From the NCBI GenBank assembly GCA_945901045.1, contig CAMDKK010000031.1, forward strand, positions 1-44,204: a stretch of DNA of 44,204 bases, read 5' to 3'. The notes under the pieces were generated by a model, which was not told the origin of the DNA, did not search any database, and saw only the letters and a list, made by a program, of their open reading frames with translations. Below, piece after piece: positions 11,324-18,367 of this stretch; positions within the stretch are counted from its first letter, which is position 1; each line of letters starts with the position of its first letter. The stretch is from Limnohabitans sp. Rim8. GTDB lineage: Bacteria > Pseudomonadota > Gammaproteobacteria > Burkholderiales > Burkholderiaceae_C. A program made the position numbers and the translations under genes.

Positions 11324-11380
11324 ATGAATTTGATTACGCTGACGCTAACGCTGCTATCGCCCAACGGGCGGGATTTGTAG
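11324..11380 (+). CDS. leuL: Leucine leader peptide of the leuA attenuator
   Basis: Eighteen-codon reading frame MNLITLTLTLLSPNGRDL ending in TAG. Six of 18 codons are leucine (TTG, CTG, CTA, CTG, CTA, TTG), five within codons 3-11, including two CTA; three ACG threonine codons alternate with them. It lies 99 bp before leuA and is followed by a strong intrinsic terminator. No Shine-Dalgarno sequence precedes the ATG (GATAAAGTATCTTGC is upstream), so initiation may be leaderless. Leader-peptide control of leu operons is well known in enterobacteria; assignment here is by composition and position. Confidence 0.8.
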   Translation: MNLITLTLTLLSPNGRDL

Positions 11381-11411
11381 CGCACGCGATCATTTCCCCT
11401 AAAGGCCCGTT
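11358..11411 (+). promoter_or_regulatory. Antiterminator pairing of the leu attenuator
   Basis: AACGGGC at 11363-11369, inside the last leader codons, is a perfect 7-bp complement of GCCCGTT at 11405-11411, the left arm of the terminator. The octamer CAACGGGC recurs in the terminator's right arm (11423-11430), so pairings are mutually exclusive. A local hairpin CGCCC/GGGCG (11358-11370) competes. A ribosome stalled on the Leu codons would leave 11363 onward free to form the antiterminator; one reaching the stop codon would mask it. Confidence 0.7.
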
Positions 11412-11440
11412 TGCACAACCGCAACGGGCCTTTTGCTTTT
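11401..11440 (+). terminator. Intrinsic terminator of the leu attenuator
   Basis: AAAGGCCCGTT (11401-11411) pairs with AACGGGCCTTT (11423-11433), extended by TGC/GCA with one bulge, followed by TTTTGCTTTT to 11440. It is a strong Rho-independent terminator placed between the leader peptide and leuA, so it must be conditional for leuA to be expressed. Confidence 0.88.
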
Positions 11441-11479
11441 ATGTTTTGAAGTTGCGGTTTTCATCATTGGAGAAATTAA

Positions 11480-13018
11480 ATGGCTGATAAATTGATCATT
11501 TTTGACACAACTTTGCGAGACGGTGAGCAGTCTCCCGGGGCTTCAATGACCCGTGATGAGAAACTGCGCATTGCCCGTCAACTTGAGCGGCTGCGTGTAG
11601 ATGTCATTGAGGCGGGTTTTGCTGCGAGTTCCAATGGTGATTTTGAAGCAGTTCAAACCATTGCCAACGCCATCAAGGACGCCACTATTTGTTCTCTTGC
11701 TCGCGCAAATGACCGTGATATTTCGCAGGCTGGTCTTGCCTTGAAAGGTGCAAACAGTCCTCGAATACACACATTCATAGCCACTTCGCCATTGCACATG
11801 GAAAAGAAGTTGCGAATGACACCTGATCAAGTTTTTGAGCAGGCCAAACAATCGGTTCGCTTCGCACGCAATCTTGTCGCTGATGTCGAGTTCAGTCCTG
11901 AAGACGGTTACCGCAGCGACATGGATTTTTTATGCCGCATACTGGAAGCAGTCATTACCGAGGGCGCCACAACCATCAATGTGCCTGACACTGTGGGGTA
12001 TGCCATACCGGAGTTGTATGGTGAATTCATCAAAAACCTTCGGGAGCGAATTCCCAACAGTGACAAAGCCATTTGGTCGGTTCACTGCCATAACGACCTG
12101 GGAATGGCTGTAGCCAATTCCCTTGCCGGTGTGAAAATTGGCGGAGCCCGGCAAGTGGAGTGCACCATCAACGGGTTGGGCGAGCGCGCAGGCAATTGCT
12201 CTCTCGAGGAAGTGGTGATGGCTGTAAAAACCCGACGCGACTACTTTGGTCTTGAGATGGGCATTGATACCAAACATATTTTGGCAGTCAGCAGAATGGT
12301 CAGCCAAACCACAGGCTTTGTGGTGCAACCCAATAAAGCCGTGGTAGGTGCCAACGCATTTGCACACGCTTCCGGTATTCACCAGGATGGCGTTCTGAAG
12401 GCGCGCGATACCTACGAGATCATGCGTGCCGAAGATGTAGGTTGGACAGCCAACAAAATCGTGTTGGGCAAACTCAGTGGGCGCAACGCTTTTAAGCAGC
12501 GTTTGCAGGATTTGGGGGTATCGATGGAGAGCGAAACGGAGTTGAACTCTGCTTTTGCACGCTTCAAAGAACTGGCCGATCGCAAGAGCGATATTTTTGA
12601 TGAAGATATCCTGGCCTTGGTGAGCGACGAGAGTGTTGCCTCAGACCATGAAAAGTTTGGCTTTGTGTCCTTGTCTCAACACAGTGAAACAGGGGAGCGC
12701 CCTCAGGCCTCTGTGGTTTTCACTATCGCGGGTAAGGAAATTCGCAGCGCTTCGGACGGCAACGGCCCTGTTGACGCTTCACTCAAAGCTATCGAGTCCC
12801 AAGTGAAGAGTGGCGCAGAAATGGTGCTTTATTCGGTCAATGCCATCAGTGGATCAACAGAAAGTCAGGGCGAAGTTACAGTGCGTTTGCAAAACAGTGG
12901 CCGTGTTGTCAATGGTGTGGGGTCAGACCCAGATATTGTCGTAGCCTCTGCCAAAGCCTATTTGAGCGCATTGAATAAATTGCAGAGCAAAGCGGACAGG
13001 GTTGCCGCACAGGGTTAA
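11480..13018 (+). CDS. leuA: 2-isopropylmalate synthase
   Basis: First committed step of leucine synthesis: condenses 2-oxoisovalerate (from the ilv pathway) with acetyl-CoA. The 512-residue protein has the catalytic TIM barrel (start [19 protein letters not shown], metal ligands in HCHNDLGMA and the [13 protein letters not shown] block). The C-terminal LeuA dimer domain (about 390-505), which binds leucine for feedback inhibition, is complete. The ribosome site GGAGA precedes ATG 11480. Expression appears controlled by the attenuator just upstream, and a clean terminator follows at 13053-13087, so it is monocistronic apart from the leader. Confidence 0.97.
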   Translation: MADKLIIFDTTLRDGEQSPGASMTRDEKLRIARQLERLRVDVIEAGFAASSNGDFEAVQTIANAIKDATICSLARANDRDISQAGLALKGANSPRIHTFIATSPLHMEKKLRMTPDQVFEQAKQSVRFARNLVADVEFSPEDGYRSDMDFLCRILEAVITEGATTINVPDTVGYAIPELYGEFIKNLRERIPNSDKAIWSVHCHNDLGMAVANSLAGVKIGGARQVECTINGLGERAGNCSLEEVVMAVKTRRDYFGLEMGIDTKHILAVSRMVSQTTGFVVQPNKAVVGANAFAHASGIHQDGVLKARDTYEIMRAEDVGWTANKIVLGKLSGRNAFKQRLQDLGVSMESETELNSAFARFKELADRKSDIFDEDILALVSDESVASDHEKFGFVSLSQHSETGERPQASVVFTIAGKEIRSASDGNGPVDASLKAIESQVKSGAEMVLYSVNAISGSTESQGEVTVRLQNSGRVVNGVGSDPDIVVASAKAYLSALNKLQSKADRVAAQG

Positions 13019-13052
13019 TGTAATTCCAAATTATTCTTAAGTAGCTTGAATA

Positions 13053-13087
13053 AAGTCACGCAAGTGTTTGATCTTGCGTGATTTTTT
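13053..13087 (+). terminator. Intrinsic terminator after leuA
   Basis: TCACGCAAG (13056-13064) pairs perfectly with CTTGCGTGA (13073-13081) around an 8-base loop, followed by six T (13082-13087); weak A-T pairs extend the base of the stem. Confidence 0.92.
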
Positions 13088-13138
13088 ATTATTGGGTACA
13101 CTGTACTTATTGATTTAATTTTTGTTACACACCCACTT

Positions 13139-14179
13139 ATGCTTACTGATCTATTGCGAAAAGCCATGCCGCCTTTAAAGTCGGCAGCTCTTTCACTTGT
13201 TATTCCTTGTTTGATGGTTTTTGCGCCTCAGGTGGAGGCCAAGCAGAAATCTCAAGCGGATGGGCAGAAAAAAATGGTCGTGGCAGCCAAGGTGAAGCCT
13301 GCAGCCTCAAAAGCACGTAAGGGTTCGCGGGTGCGTCAATTGGCTGAAGTGCCCGCTAAGGCTTCGTTTGGGCAATTGGCCGGGCTTCATTCTGCGTCTG
13401 ATCCTTTGGATTTGCGCTCCAGTGTCGCTTTGGTGGTGGACCAGGACACTCAGGAAGTGCTTTTCCGAAAGAACGATCAAGTCATTTTGCCTATTGCATC
13501 CTTGACTAAATTGATGACGGGCTTGGTCATGGCGGAAGCTAAATTGCCCTTGCATGAAATGATCACCATTTCGCAAGAAGATGTTGATACTGAAAAGGGC
13601 AGTTTTTCTCGATTGGCAGTTGGCACCCAACTCCCACGGGGTGATTTATTGCATCTTGCCTTGATGTCCAGTGAAAACCGTGCAGCACATGCTTTGGGGC
13701 GTACCTTTCCAGGTGGCCTCAATGCTTTTGTGTTTCGTATGAATGAGCGTGCTCAATCCCTGGGCATGCGTGACACGCGGTATTCTGAGCCTACGGGCTT
13801 GTCCAGTCGTAACCAATCCAGTGCCAACGATTTGGCCTTGTTGGTTGCTGCCGCCTACAAAGAGTCCATGCTGCGTGAACTGTCTACTTCACACGGCCGA
13901 GAAGTGGATGTGGGGCGTCGAACTTTGAAATACAAAAATACCAACAGATTAGTCAAAAGCCCAGAATGGGAAATTGGTCTTCAAAAGACGGGTTATATTA
14001 CTGAAGCAGGGCAATGTTTGGTCATGCAGACCAAAGTGGCCGGACGCAAACTGATCATGGTGTTTCTGGATTCCGCTGGCAAACTCAGTCGCATTGGTGA
14101 TGCAGAGCGTGTGCGTAAATGGCTTGAAACAACGCCCATTTCAAGAGCCTCGGCATCTACTGGCAGTCACAACGGATGA
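13139..14179 (+). CDS. pbpG: D-alanyl-D-alanine endopeptidase (penicillin-binding protein 7 type)
   Basis: Periplasmic serine peptidase of the S11 family that cleaves D-Ala crosslinks in peptidoglycan. All three penicillin-binding motifs are present: SLTK (S121, K124), SEN (S178-N180) and KTG (283-285). The N-terminus has an export signal (KSAALSLVIPCLMVFAPQVEA) followed by a basic, low-complexity linker of about 60 residues before the catalytic domain. ATG 13139 gives 346 residues; ATG 13166 would put the signal sequence nearer the start and is a real alternative, as neither has a good ribosome site. It converges on the IclR-type gene 12 bp away. Choice of endopeptidase over carboxypeptidase (DacA type) rests on length and overall likeness. 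Confidence 0.88.
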   Translation: MLTDLLRKAMPPLKSAALSLVIPCLMVFAPQVEAKQKSQADGQKKMVVAAKVKPAASKARKGSRVRQLAEVPAKASFGQLAGLHSASDPLDLRSSVALVVDQDTQEVLFRKNDQVILPIASLTKLMTGLVMAEAKLPLHEMITISQEDVDTEKGSFSRLAVGTQLPRGDLLHLALMSSENRAAHALGRTFPGGLNAFVFRMNERAQSLGMRDTRYSEPTGLSSRNQSSANDLALLVAAAYKESMLRELSTSHGREVDVGRRTLKYKNTNRLVKSPEWEIGLQKTGYITEAGQCLVMQTKVAGRKLIMVFLDSAGKLSRIGDAERVRKWLETTPISRASASTGSHNG

Positions 14180-14191
14180 AGCTTGGTTATT

Positions 14192-14971
14192 TCAACTAAC
14201 TTTGTGACCCAGAGCATTTGAAATTTCGTCAGCCGTGGCCTGAAGCTTGGACAGCCAAGCTTCATCCATGCGATCTGCAGGGGCTGAAATCGATAAACCC
14301 GCCAGCAGCTTGCCTTGGTCATCGTAAATGCCGGCTGCAATACATCGCACGCCAAGCTCCAACTCTTCATTATCGCGGGCAATGCCATATTGACGCACTT
14401 TGGACAGCTCCCTTTCAAGCACTGGCAGCTGAGTGATGCTGTTGCGTGTATGGCCTGATAAGCCTGTGCGCGTCGCATAATTTCGTACTCTGAGTGGATC
14501 GTCGATGGACAGAAACAACTTGCCCACCGAGGTCAAATGCAAAGGGGCACGCCCACCAATCGCGCGAACAACTTGCATGCCTGAGCGTTCGCTGAAAGCA
14601 CGCTCAACATAGACAATTTCATCGCCTTGACGCATGCTCAAATTGACCGGTTGTTGGATCTGTTTGTGCAGTTCGCGCATAGGGGTCATGGCTGCATCGC
14701 GCACATTCAATCGGGCTTTCACCAAATTACCTAACTCCAGCAGGCGCATACCCAAACGGTATGAGCCTGCCTCAGGACGGTCCACATAACGCCCAATGGT
14801 CAAATCATTCAGGATACGGTGTGTGGTCGAGGGATGTAAGCCTGTTTTTTCACTGATTTCTTTCAGGGAAATAGGCTCCTCGCGAGATGCCAAAACATCC
14901 ATGAGCGCAAACAAACGTTCGATGACCTGGACGGTTGGTGTCGCAGCGGCTGCGCGGTCGTGTTTGCTCAT
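14192..14971 (-). CDS. IclR-family transcriptional regulator
   Basis: 259-residue regulator with an N-terminal winged helix-turn-helix (about 12-75: VQVIERLFALMDVLASREEPISLKEIS, then the recognition helix HPSTTHRILNDL). The C-terminal IclR effector-binding domain is about 90-255 (GRAPLHLTSVGKLFL, and the conserved ELGVRCIAAGIYD). Family members usually control catabolic genes and bind small organic acids; the ligand and targets here are unknown. It follows bpt on the same strand after 62 bp and converges on pbpG. Bases 14241-14264, near its 3' end, form a perfect inverted repeat. Confidence 0.93.
   Translation of the reverse strand: MSKHDRAAAATPTVQVIERLFALMDVLASREEPISLKEISEKTGLHPSTTHRILNDLTIGRYVDRPEAGSYRLGMRLLELGNLVKARLNVRDAAMTPMRELHKQIQQPVNLSMRQGDEIVYVERAFSERSGMQVVRAIGGRAPLHLTSVGKLFLSIDDPLRVRNYATRTGLSGHTRNSITQLPVLERELSKVRQYGIARDNEELELGVRCIAAGIYDDQGKLLAGLSISAPADRMDEAWLSKLQATADEISNALGHKVS
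14241..14264. repeat. Perfect 10-bp inverted repeat near pbpG/iclR 3' ends
   Basis: TGAAGCTTGG (14241-14250), ACAG loop, CCAAGCTTCA (14255-14264). The same decamer TGAAGCTTGG also overlaps the pbpG stop codon at 14177-14186, so three copies lie within 90 bp. The hairpin falls in the coding sequence of the IclR gene (EAWLSK region). No T-run follows. Confidence 0.6.
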
Positions 14972-15033
14972 GGGTGTACTGCTTGAAGTGGATTCATTCT
15001 ACAGCGAGGGATCAAAAAAACAGCTGAACACGC

Positions 15034-15789
15034 TCACAACGGATGCGGTAAGGCCCCATAAGGGAGCCACTGACCGTCGCGTAATACTTCACAGGGCGAA
15101 AAGCGCTGTTTGTAATTCATCTTTGGACTTTCCTTGATCCAGTAGCCCAAATACACATAAGGCAGCTCCAGTTGACGGGCTTGCTCAATTTGCCATAAAA
15201 CACCGTAAGTGCCATAGGACGCATGGAGATCGGGCTCGTAAAAAGTATAAACAGCAGACAAACCATCGCTGAGGACATCGACAATACTGACCATTTTCAA
15301 GATGCCTTCAGGGCGGGAATCGCTTTGCGCTCGGTACTCGATCAAGCGGGAATTGACCCGGCTTTGCAACAAAAATTGCTTGTACTGCTCCACACTGTCC
15401 TGGTCCATCCCTCCCCCCGCGTGGCGGCTGTTTTGGTAGCGCAGGTACAACTCGTAATGTTCAGCTTCAAAACATAGACTGGAAATTGTGACTTTCAGCG
15501 ATACATGTTGGCGCCATGCACGCTGTTGACTTTTGTTGGCTTGAAATGTTTCGGTTGATACCCGAAGGGGTACACACGCGTGACAGCCATCGCAGTAAGG
15601 ACGGTAAGTGAAGACGCCGCTTCGACGAAAACCTCGACTTACAAGGTCAGAATAAACCTCGTTGTGGATCAAGTGACTGGGCGTTGCAACCTGAGAACGT
15701 GCCACCCGACCGGCTAAGTAGCTGCAAGGGTATGAGGCCGTTGCATAAAATTGCAGCGACTCAAAGGGAAGATCTTTCAAATGCGTCAT
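15034..15789 (-). CDS. bpt: Aspartate/glutamate leucyltransferase (bacterial N-end rule)
   Basis: Transfers leucine from Leu-tRNA to proteins with N-terminal Asp or Glu, making them ClpS/ClpAP substrates. Often annotated as arginyltransferase (Ate) because of homology. Seen are the N-terminal Cys motif [15 protein letters not shown], the cysteine cluster [12 protein letters not shown], and the C-terminal block [21 protein letters not shown] 15789, giving 251 residues, sits two bases after the aat stop; the frame extends 16 codons further into aat without family support. Adjacency with aat, the other N-end transferase, supports the role. Confidence 0.93.
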   Translation of the reverse strand: MTHLKDLPFESLQFYATASYPCSYLAGRVARSQVATPSHLIHNEVYSDLVSRGFRRSGVFTYRPYCDGCHACVPLRVSTETFQANKSQQRAWRQHVSLKVTISSLCFEAEHYELYLRYQNSRHAGGGMDQDSVEQYKQFLLQSRVNSRLIEYRAQSDSRPEGILKMVSIVDVLSDGLSAVYTFYEPDLHASYGTYGVLWQIEQARQLELPYVYLGYWIKESPKMNYKQRFSPCEVLRDGQWLPYGALPHPL

Positions 15790-15791
15790 TC

Positions 15792-16547
15792 TTAAACGGC
15801 CTTGAACGCGGCCCAGTCGATCGTTTGACTTGACCAATCTGGGCTGGTGGCTAACAGATTGCGCCTGACCCGTGTTAAAAAATCACTGCGTGGCATTTCA
15901 CTCGCACCAAGGGATGCCAAGTGTTGGGTGTTTTGTTGGCAGTCAATCACATCGACATCATGCCGTAAACAGACGTGAACCAATGAACTCAGTGCTATTT
16001 TGGAGCCGTCCTTGATGCGAGTGAACATGGACTCACCGAAAACAGCTTTTCCCAAACAGACAAAATAAAGGCCGGCGACTAACTCGCCATCCAGCCAGAC
16101 TTCTGCACTGTGTGCAAAACCGGCATTGTGTAGTTCTTTGTAAGCCTTAACCATGGCTGGAACAATCCATGTGCCAGCTTGTTTTTGACGTGGTGCTTCG
16201 GCACAGTTTTGAATAACTTGATCAAAATCACGGTCAAAGCTTAATTCAAAAGATGGTGCAGATCGATAATGCCGCAATGTTTTCAACAGCGACCGATGCA
16301 GCCTGAATTGATGGGTTTGCAAAACCATTCGAGGAGCCGGACTCCACCACAAGATGGGTTGGCCCTGGCTGAACCAAGGGAAAATACCTTGAGAATAGGC
16401 GGACACCAGGCGCACCAAGCTGAGATCGCCCCCGGCGGCAAGAAGGCCTGGGGCGCCGGAGTCACTGTTCCATGCCTTTGTGACGGACGGGAAAGGGGTC
16501 TCGAGTTCGAGCCATTGCAAGGGTGGATTGAGGTGTTCTCCTGACAT
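15792..16547 (-). CDS. aat: Leucyl/phenylalanyl-tRNA-protein transferase
   Basis: Transfers Leu or Phe from tRNA to proteins with N-terminal Lys or Arg, marking them for ClpS/ClpAP degradation. Typical motifs are [38 protein letters not shown], and the [17 protein letters not shown] active-site region. I chose ATG 16547 (251 residues, [22 protein letters not shown]); the frame continues to a GTG at 16586, but family members start close to the TPFP motif. No clear ribosome site is visible for either. It is divergent from maiA and immediately upstream of bpt. Confidence 0.95.
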   Translation of the reverse strand: MSGEHLNPPLQWLELETPFPSVTKAWNSDSGAPGLLAAGGDLSLVRLVSAYSQGIFPWFSQGQPILWWSPAPRMVLQTHQFRLHRSLLKTLRHYRSAPSFELSFDRDFDQVIQNCAEAPRQKQAGTWIVPAMVKAYKELHNAGFAHSAEVWLDGELVAGLYFVCLGKAVFGESMFTRIKDGSKIALSSLVHVCLRHDVDVIDCQQNTQHLASLGASEMPRSDFLTRVRRNLLATSPDWSSQTIDWAAFKAV

Positions 16548-16617
16548 GGGTAGATTACACAACAAAGCAACTTGAGTTGTTGTCACTTATTGTGCATTTC
16601 CGTTTATCCTATTGGAC

Positions 16618-17256
16618 ATGAAACTCTACAACTACTTTCGCTCATCTGCGTCCTTTCGGGTTCGGATTGCTTTGAACCTCAAGGGCTTGGCGTACGAATA
16701 CATACCCGTTCACATTGCCAAAGGAGAGCACAAGTTACCCGCTTATGTAGCTGTTTCTGCAGATCTTTTGGTCCCAACGCTTGAAATCAATGGCCGTCGC
16801 CTGAGCCAATCGATGGCCATCATCGAATACCTCGATGAAATGCATCCCGCCCCGGCCTTGATACCTTCTGAACCATTTGAACGGGCCCAAGTTCGCGCTT
16901 TATCCCAATCGATCGCCTGTGAGATTCACCCCATCAATAATTTGCGCATCTTGAGATACTTGTCGGCTGAACTCAAGGTCTCTGAAGAAGACAAAAACAC
17001 GTGGTACCGCCATTGGGTAAGAAGCGGTCTTGAAGCTTTTGAGCGTCAGCTGGCATTGTTGCCCGATGCCCCATTCTGTTTTGGCAGCGCCCCGACACTT
17101 GCTGACTGCTGTTTGGTTCCTCAGATTTTCAATGGTCAGCGATTCAAAGTTAATTTGGAGGGATTGCCCAGAACCATGGCTGCATTTGATGCTTGCATGC
17201 AATTGGATGCGTTCATACGGGCGCAACCTTCGGCTTGTCCGGACAACGAAGCTTGA
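16618..17256 (+). CDS. maiA: Maleylacetoacetate isomerase (zeta-class glutathione transferase)
   Basis: Glutathione-dependent isomerase of aromatic/tyrosine breakdown, converting maleylacetoacetate or maleylpyruvate to the fumaryl isomer. The 212-residue protein has the zeta-class active-site motif SSASFRVRIAL (about residues 10-20) and the N-terminal thioredoxin fold with the LSQSMAIIEYLDE glutathione site. The usual Cys of the SSCS motif is Ala here, as in many bacterial members. ATG 16618 is two codons inside the longest frame. Its TGA overlaps the pgeF ATG by one base (TGATG). No other aromatic-degradation genes are in the window, so the physiological substrate is open. Confidence 0.9.
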   Translation: MKLYNYFRSSASFRVRIALNLKGLAYEYIPVHIAKGEHKLPAYVAVSADLLVPTLEINGRRLSQSMAIIEYLDEMHPAPALIPSEPFERAQVRALSQSIACEIHPINNLRILRYLSAELKVSEEDKNTWYRHWVRSGLEAFERQLALLPDAPFCFGSAPTLADCCLVPQIFNGQRFKVNLEGLPRTMAAFDACMQLDAFIRAQPSACPDNEA

Positions 17257-18059
17257 TGTCAGGGCCACCAGGGTCAAATTGGACCGTGCCTGATTGGCCC
17301 GCAGCGGGCCATGTTAGAGCCCTTTGTTCAACGCGACTCGGTGGTGTATCCGTGCCACCCTACGACACATTTAATTTGGGCGATCATGTTGGAGATGCCC
17401 CTGAACTTGTGGAGAAAAACCGCCATTTACTGGCGCATAAAATCGGGGCGAAACCAGTTTTTTTGAAACAAGTCCATGGCGTTGAGCTTTTGGATCTTTC
17501 CTCGCATACCTCAAATGGTTTGATTGCAGATGCCTGTTGGACCCAACAGGCTGGCGTGGCTTGCACGATCATGGTTGCTGATTGTTTGCCCATTTTGATG
17601 ACGGACAGACAAGGGACATGGGTTGCCGCCGCACATGCCGGTTGGCGGGGCCTGGCGGGTCAGAGGGGGCGAGGTGTTTTGGAGACATGCATTGAGCGTT
17701 GCCGGCGTGCCATGGATGGTGAAATTCATGGAGCAAACAATGTATTGGTTTGGCTGGGGCCCTGCATCGGTCCTGCTGCTTTTGAAGTCGGCTACGAGGT
17801 CAAAGCCGCATTTTGTGATGATTACCCCGATGACGCCATTGCGTTTCAACTGACATCAAATGGCCGTTATCTCGCGGATTTGGCGATGTTAGCGCGCCTT
17901 CGTTTGCAACGTTCAGGTGTGGCTGCAATTTTTGGAAATGACAGTTCGTCAGCTTGGTGTACCCATACTCAGGAATCATTGTTCTTTTCGCATCGGCGGG
18001 ACGCTGCAGTTTGGGGTAACACGGGTCGCATGGCCGCTTGCATCTGGCTCGACAGGTAA
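17256..18059 (+). CDS. pgeF: YfiH/PgeF family protein (peptidoglycan editing factor, laccase-domain)
   Basis: 267-residue protein of the DUF152/YfiH family. Members have been described as polyphenol oxidase, purine nucleoside phosphorylase/adenosine deaminase, and in E. coli as an editor removing L-Ser-containing UDP-MurNAc. Conserved zinc-site regions are present: FNLGDHVGD, FLKQVHG, VADCLPIL and AAHAGWRGL. The start at ATG 17256 overlaps the maiA stop, implying translational coupling. Its last 84 bp are overlapped antisense by the small membrane-protein gene. The biochemical role in this organism is not decidable from sequence. Confidence 0.92.
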   Translation: MSGPPGSNWTVPDWPAAGHVRALCSTRLGGVSVPPYDTFNLGDHVGDAPELVEKNRHLLAHKIGAKPVFLKQVHGVELLDLSSHTSNGLIADACWTQQAGVACTIMVADCLPILMTDRQGTWVAAAHAGWRGLAGQRGRGVLETCIERCRRAMDGEIHGANNVLVWLGPCIGPAAFEVGYEVKAAFCDDYPDDAIAFQLTSNGRYLADLAMLARLRLQRSGVAAIFGNDSSSAWCTHTQESLFFSHRRDAAVWGNTGRMAACIWLDR

Positions 18060-18290
18060 AGCGCTGTCTGAATCTTCGGGGTTCTTTTGAATCGCCCAAG
18101 CTGCTTCTTTGGCCTTTCGTGCTTTGTTCCTTTTTGGCGCACCCATAAGGTAAACCATGAGTGCAGTTGGAAGGATTCCGTAAAGAATGAAGGTCACAAT
18201 GGCTCCCAACAGGGTTCCATTGGTGTTGTTGGCTTCGGCCACACTCATCATTAATGTGACGTAAATCCAAGCAATAACGATGATGTACAT
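17976..18290 (-). CDS. Small conserved two-span membrane protein upstream of phaC
   Basis: 104-residue protein with two hydrophobic spans (about 2-20 and 28-49), a strongly basic patch just after the second (PKRNKARKAK), and a polar tail. I recognise the pattern MYIIVIAWIYVTLMM...NGT.LGAI as one that recurs beside phaC or pgeF in Burkholderiales, always as a hypothetical protein. ATG 18290 has no obvious ribosome site. The gene overlaps the 3' end of pgeF by 84 bp antisense and is divergent from phaC, so the AT-rich spacer serves both. Function unknown. Confidence 0.75.
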   Translation of the reverse strand: MYIIVIAWIYVTLMMSVAEANNTNGTLLGAIVTFILYGILPTALMVYLMGAPKRNKARKAKEAAWAIQKNPEDSDSALPVEPDASGHATRVTPNCSVPPMRKEQ

Positions 18291-18301
18291 GGTGTTGCTT
18301 A

Positions 18302-18355
18302 ACGTAAAATATGAATTATTAAATTTAAAAAAATTAAATTTAATTAAAAAATGAA
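18302..18355. promoter_or_regulatory. Very AT-rich spacer with inverted repeat before phaC
   Basis: Almost wholly A/T. It contains AAATTTAA (18321-18328), five A, TTAAATTT (18334-18341), a perfect 8-bp inverted repeat, and repeated TTAAATTTAA runs. It lies between the divergent small membrane-protein gene and phaC and probably holds both promoters. A nucleoid-protein or PHA regulator site is possible but not shown. Confidence 0.5.
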
Positions 18356-18367
18356 AGAGACATTCGG

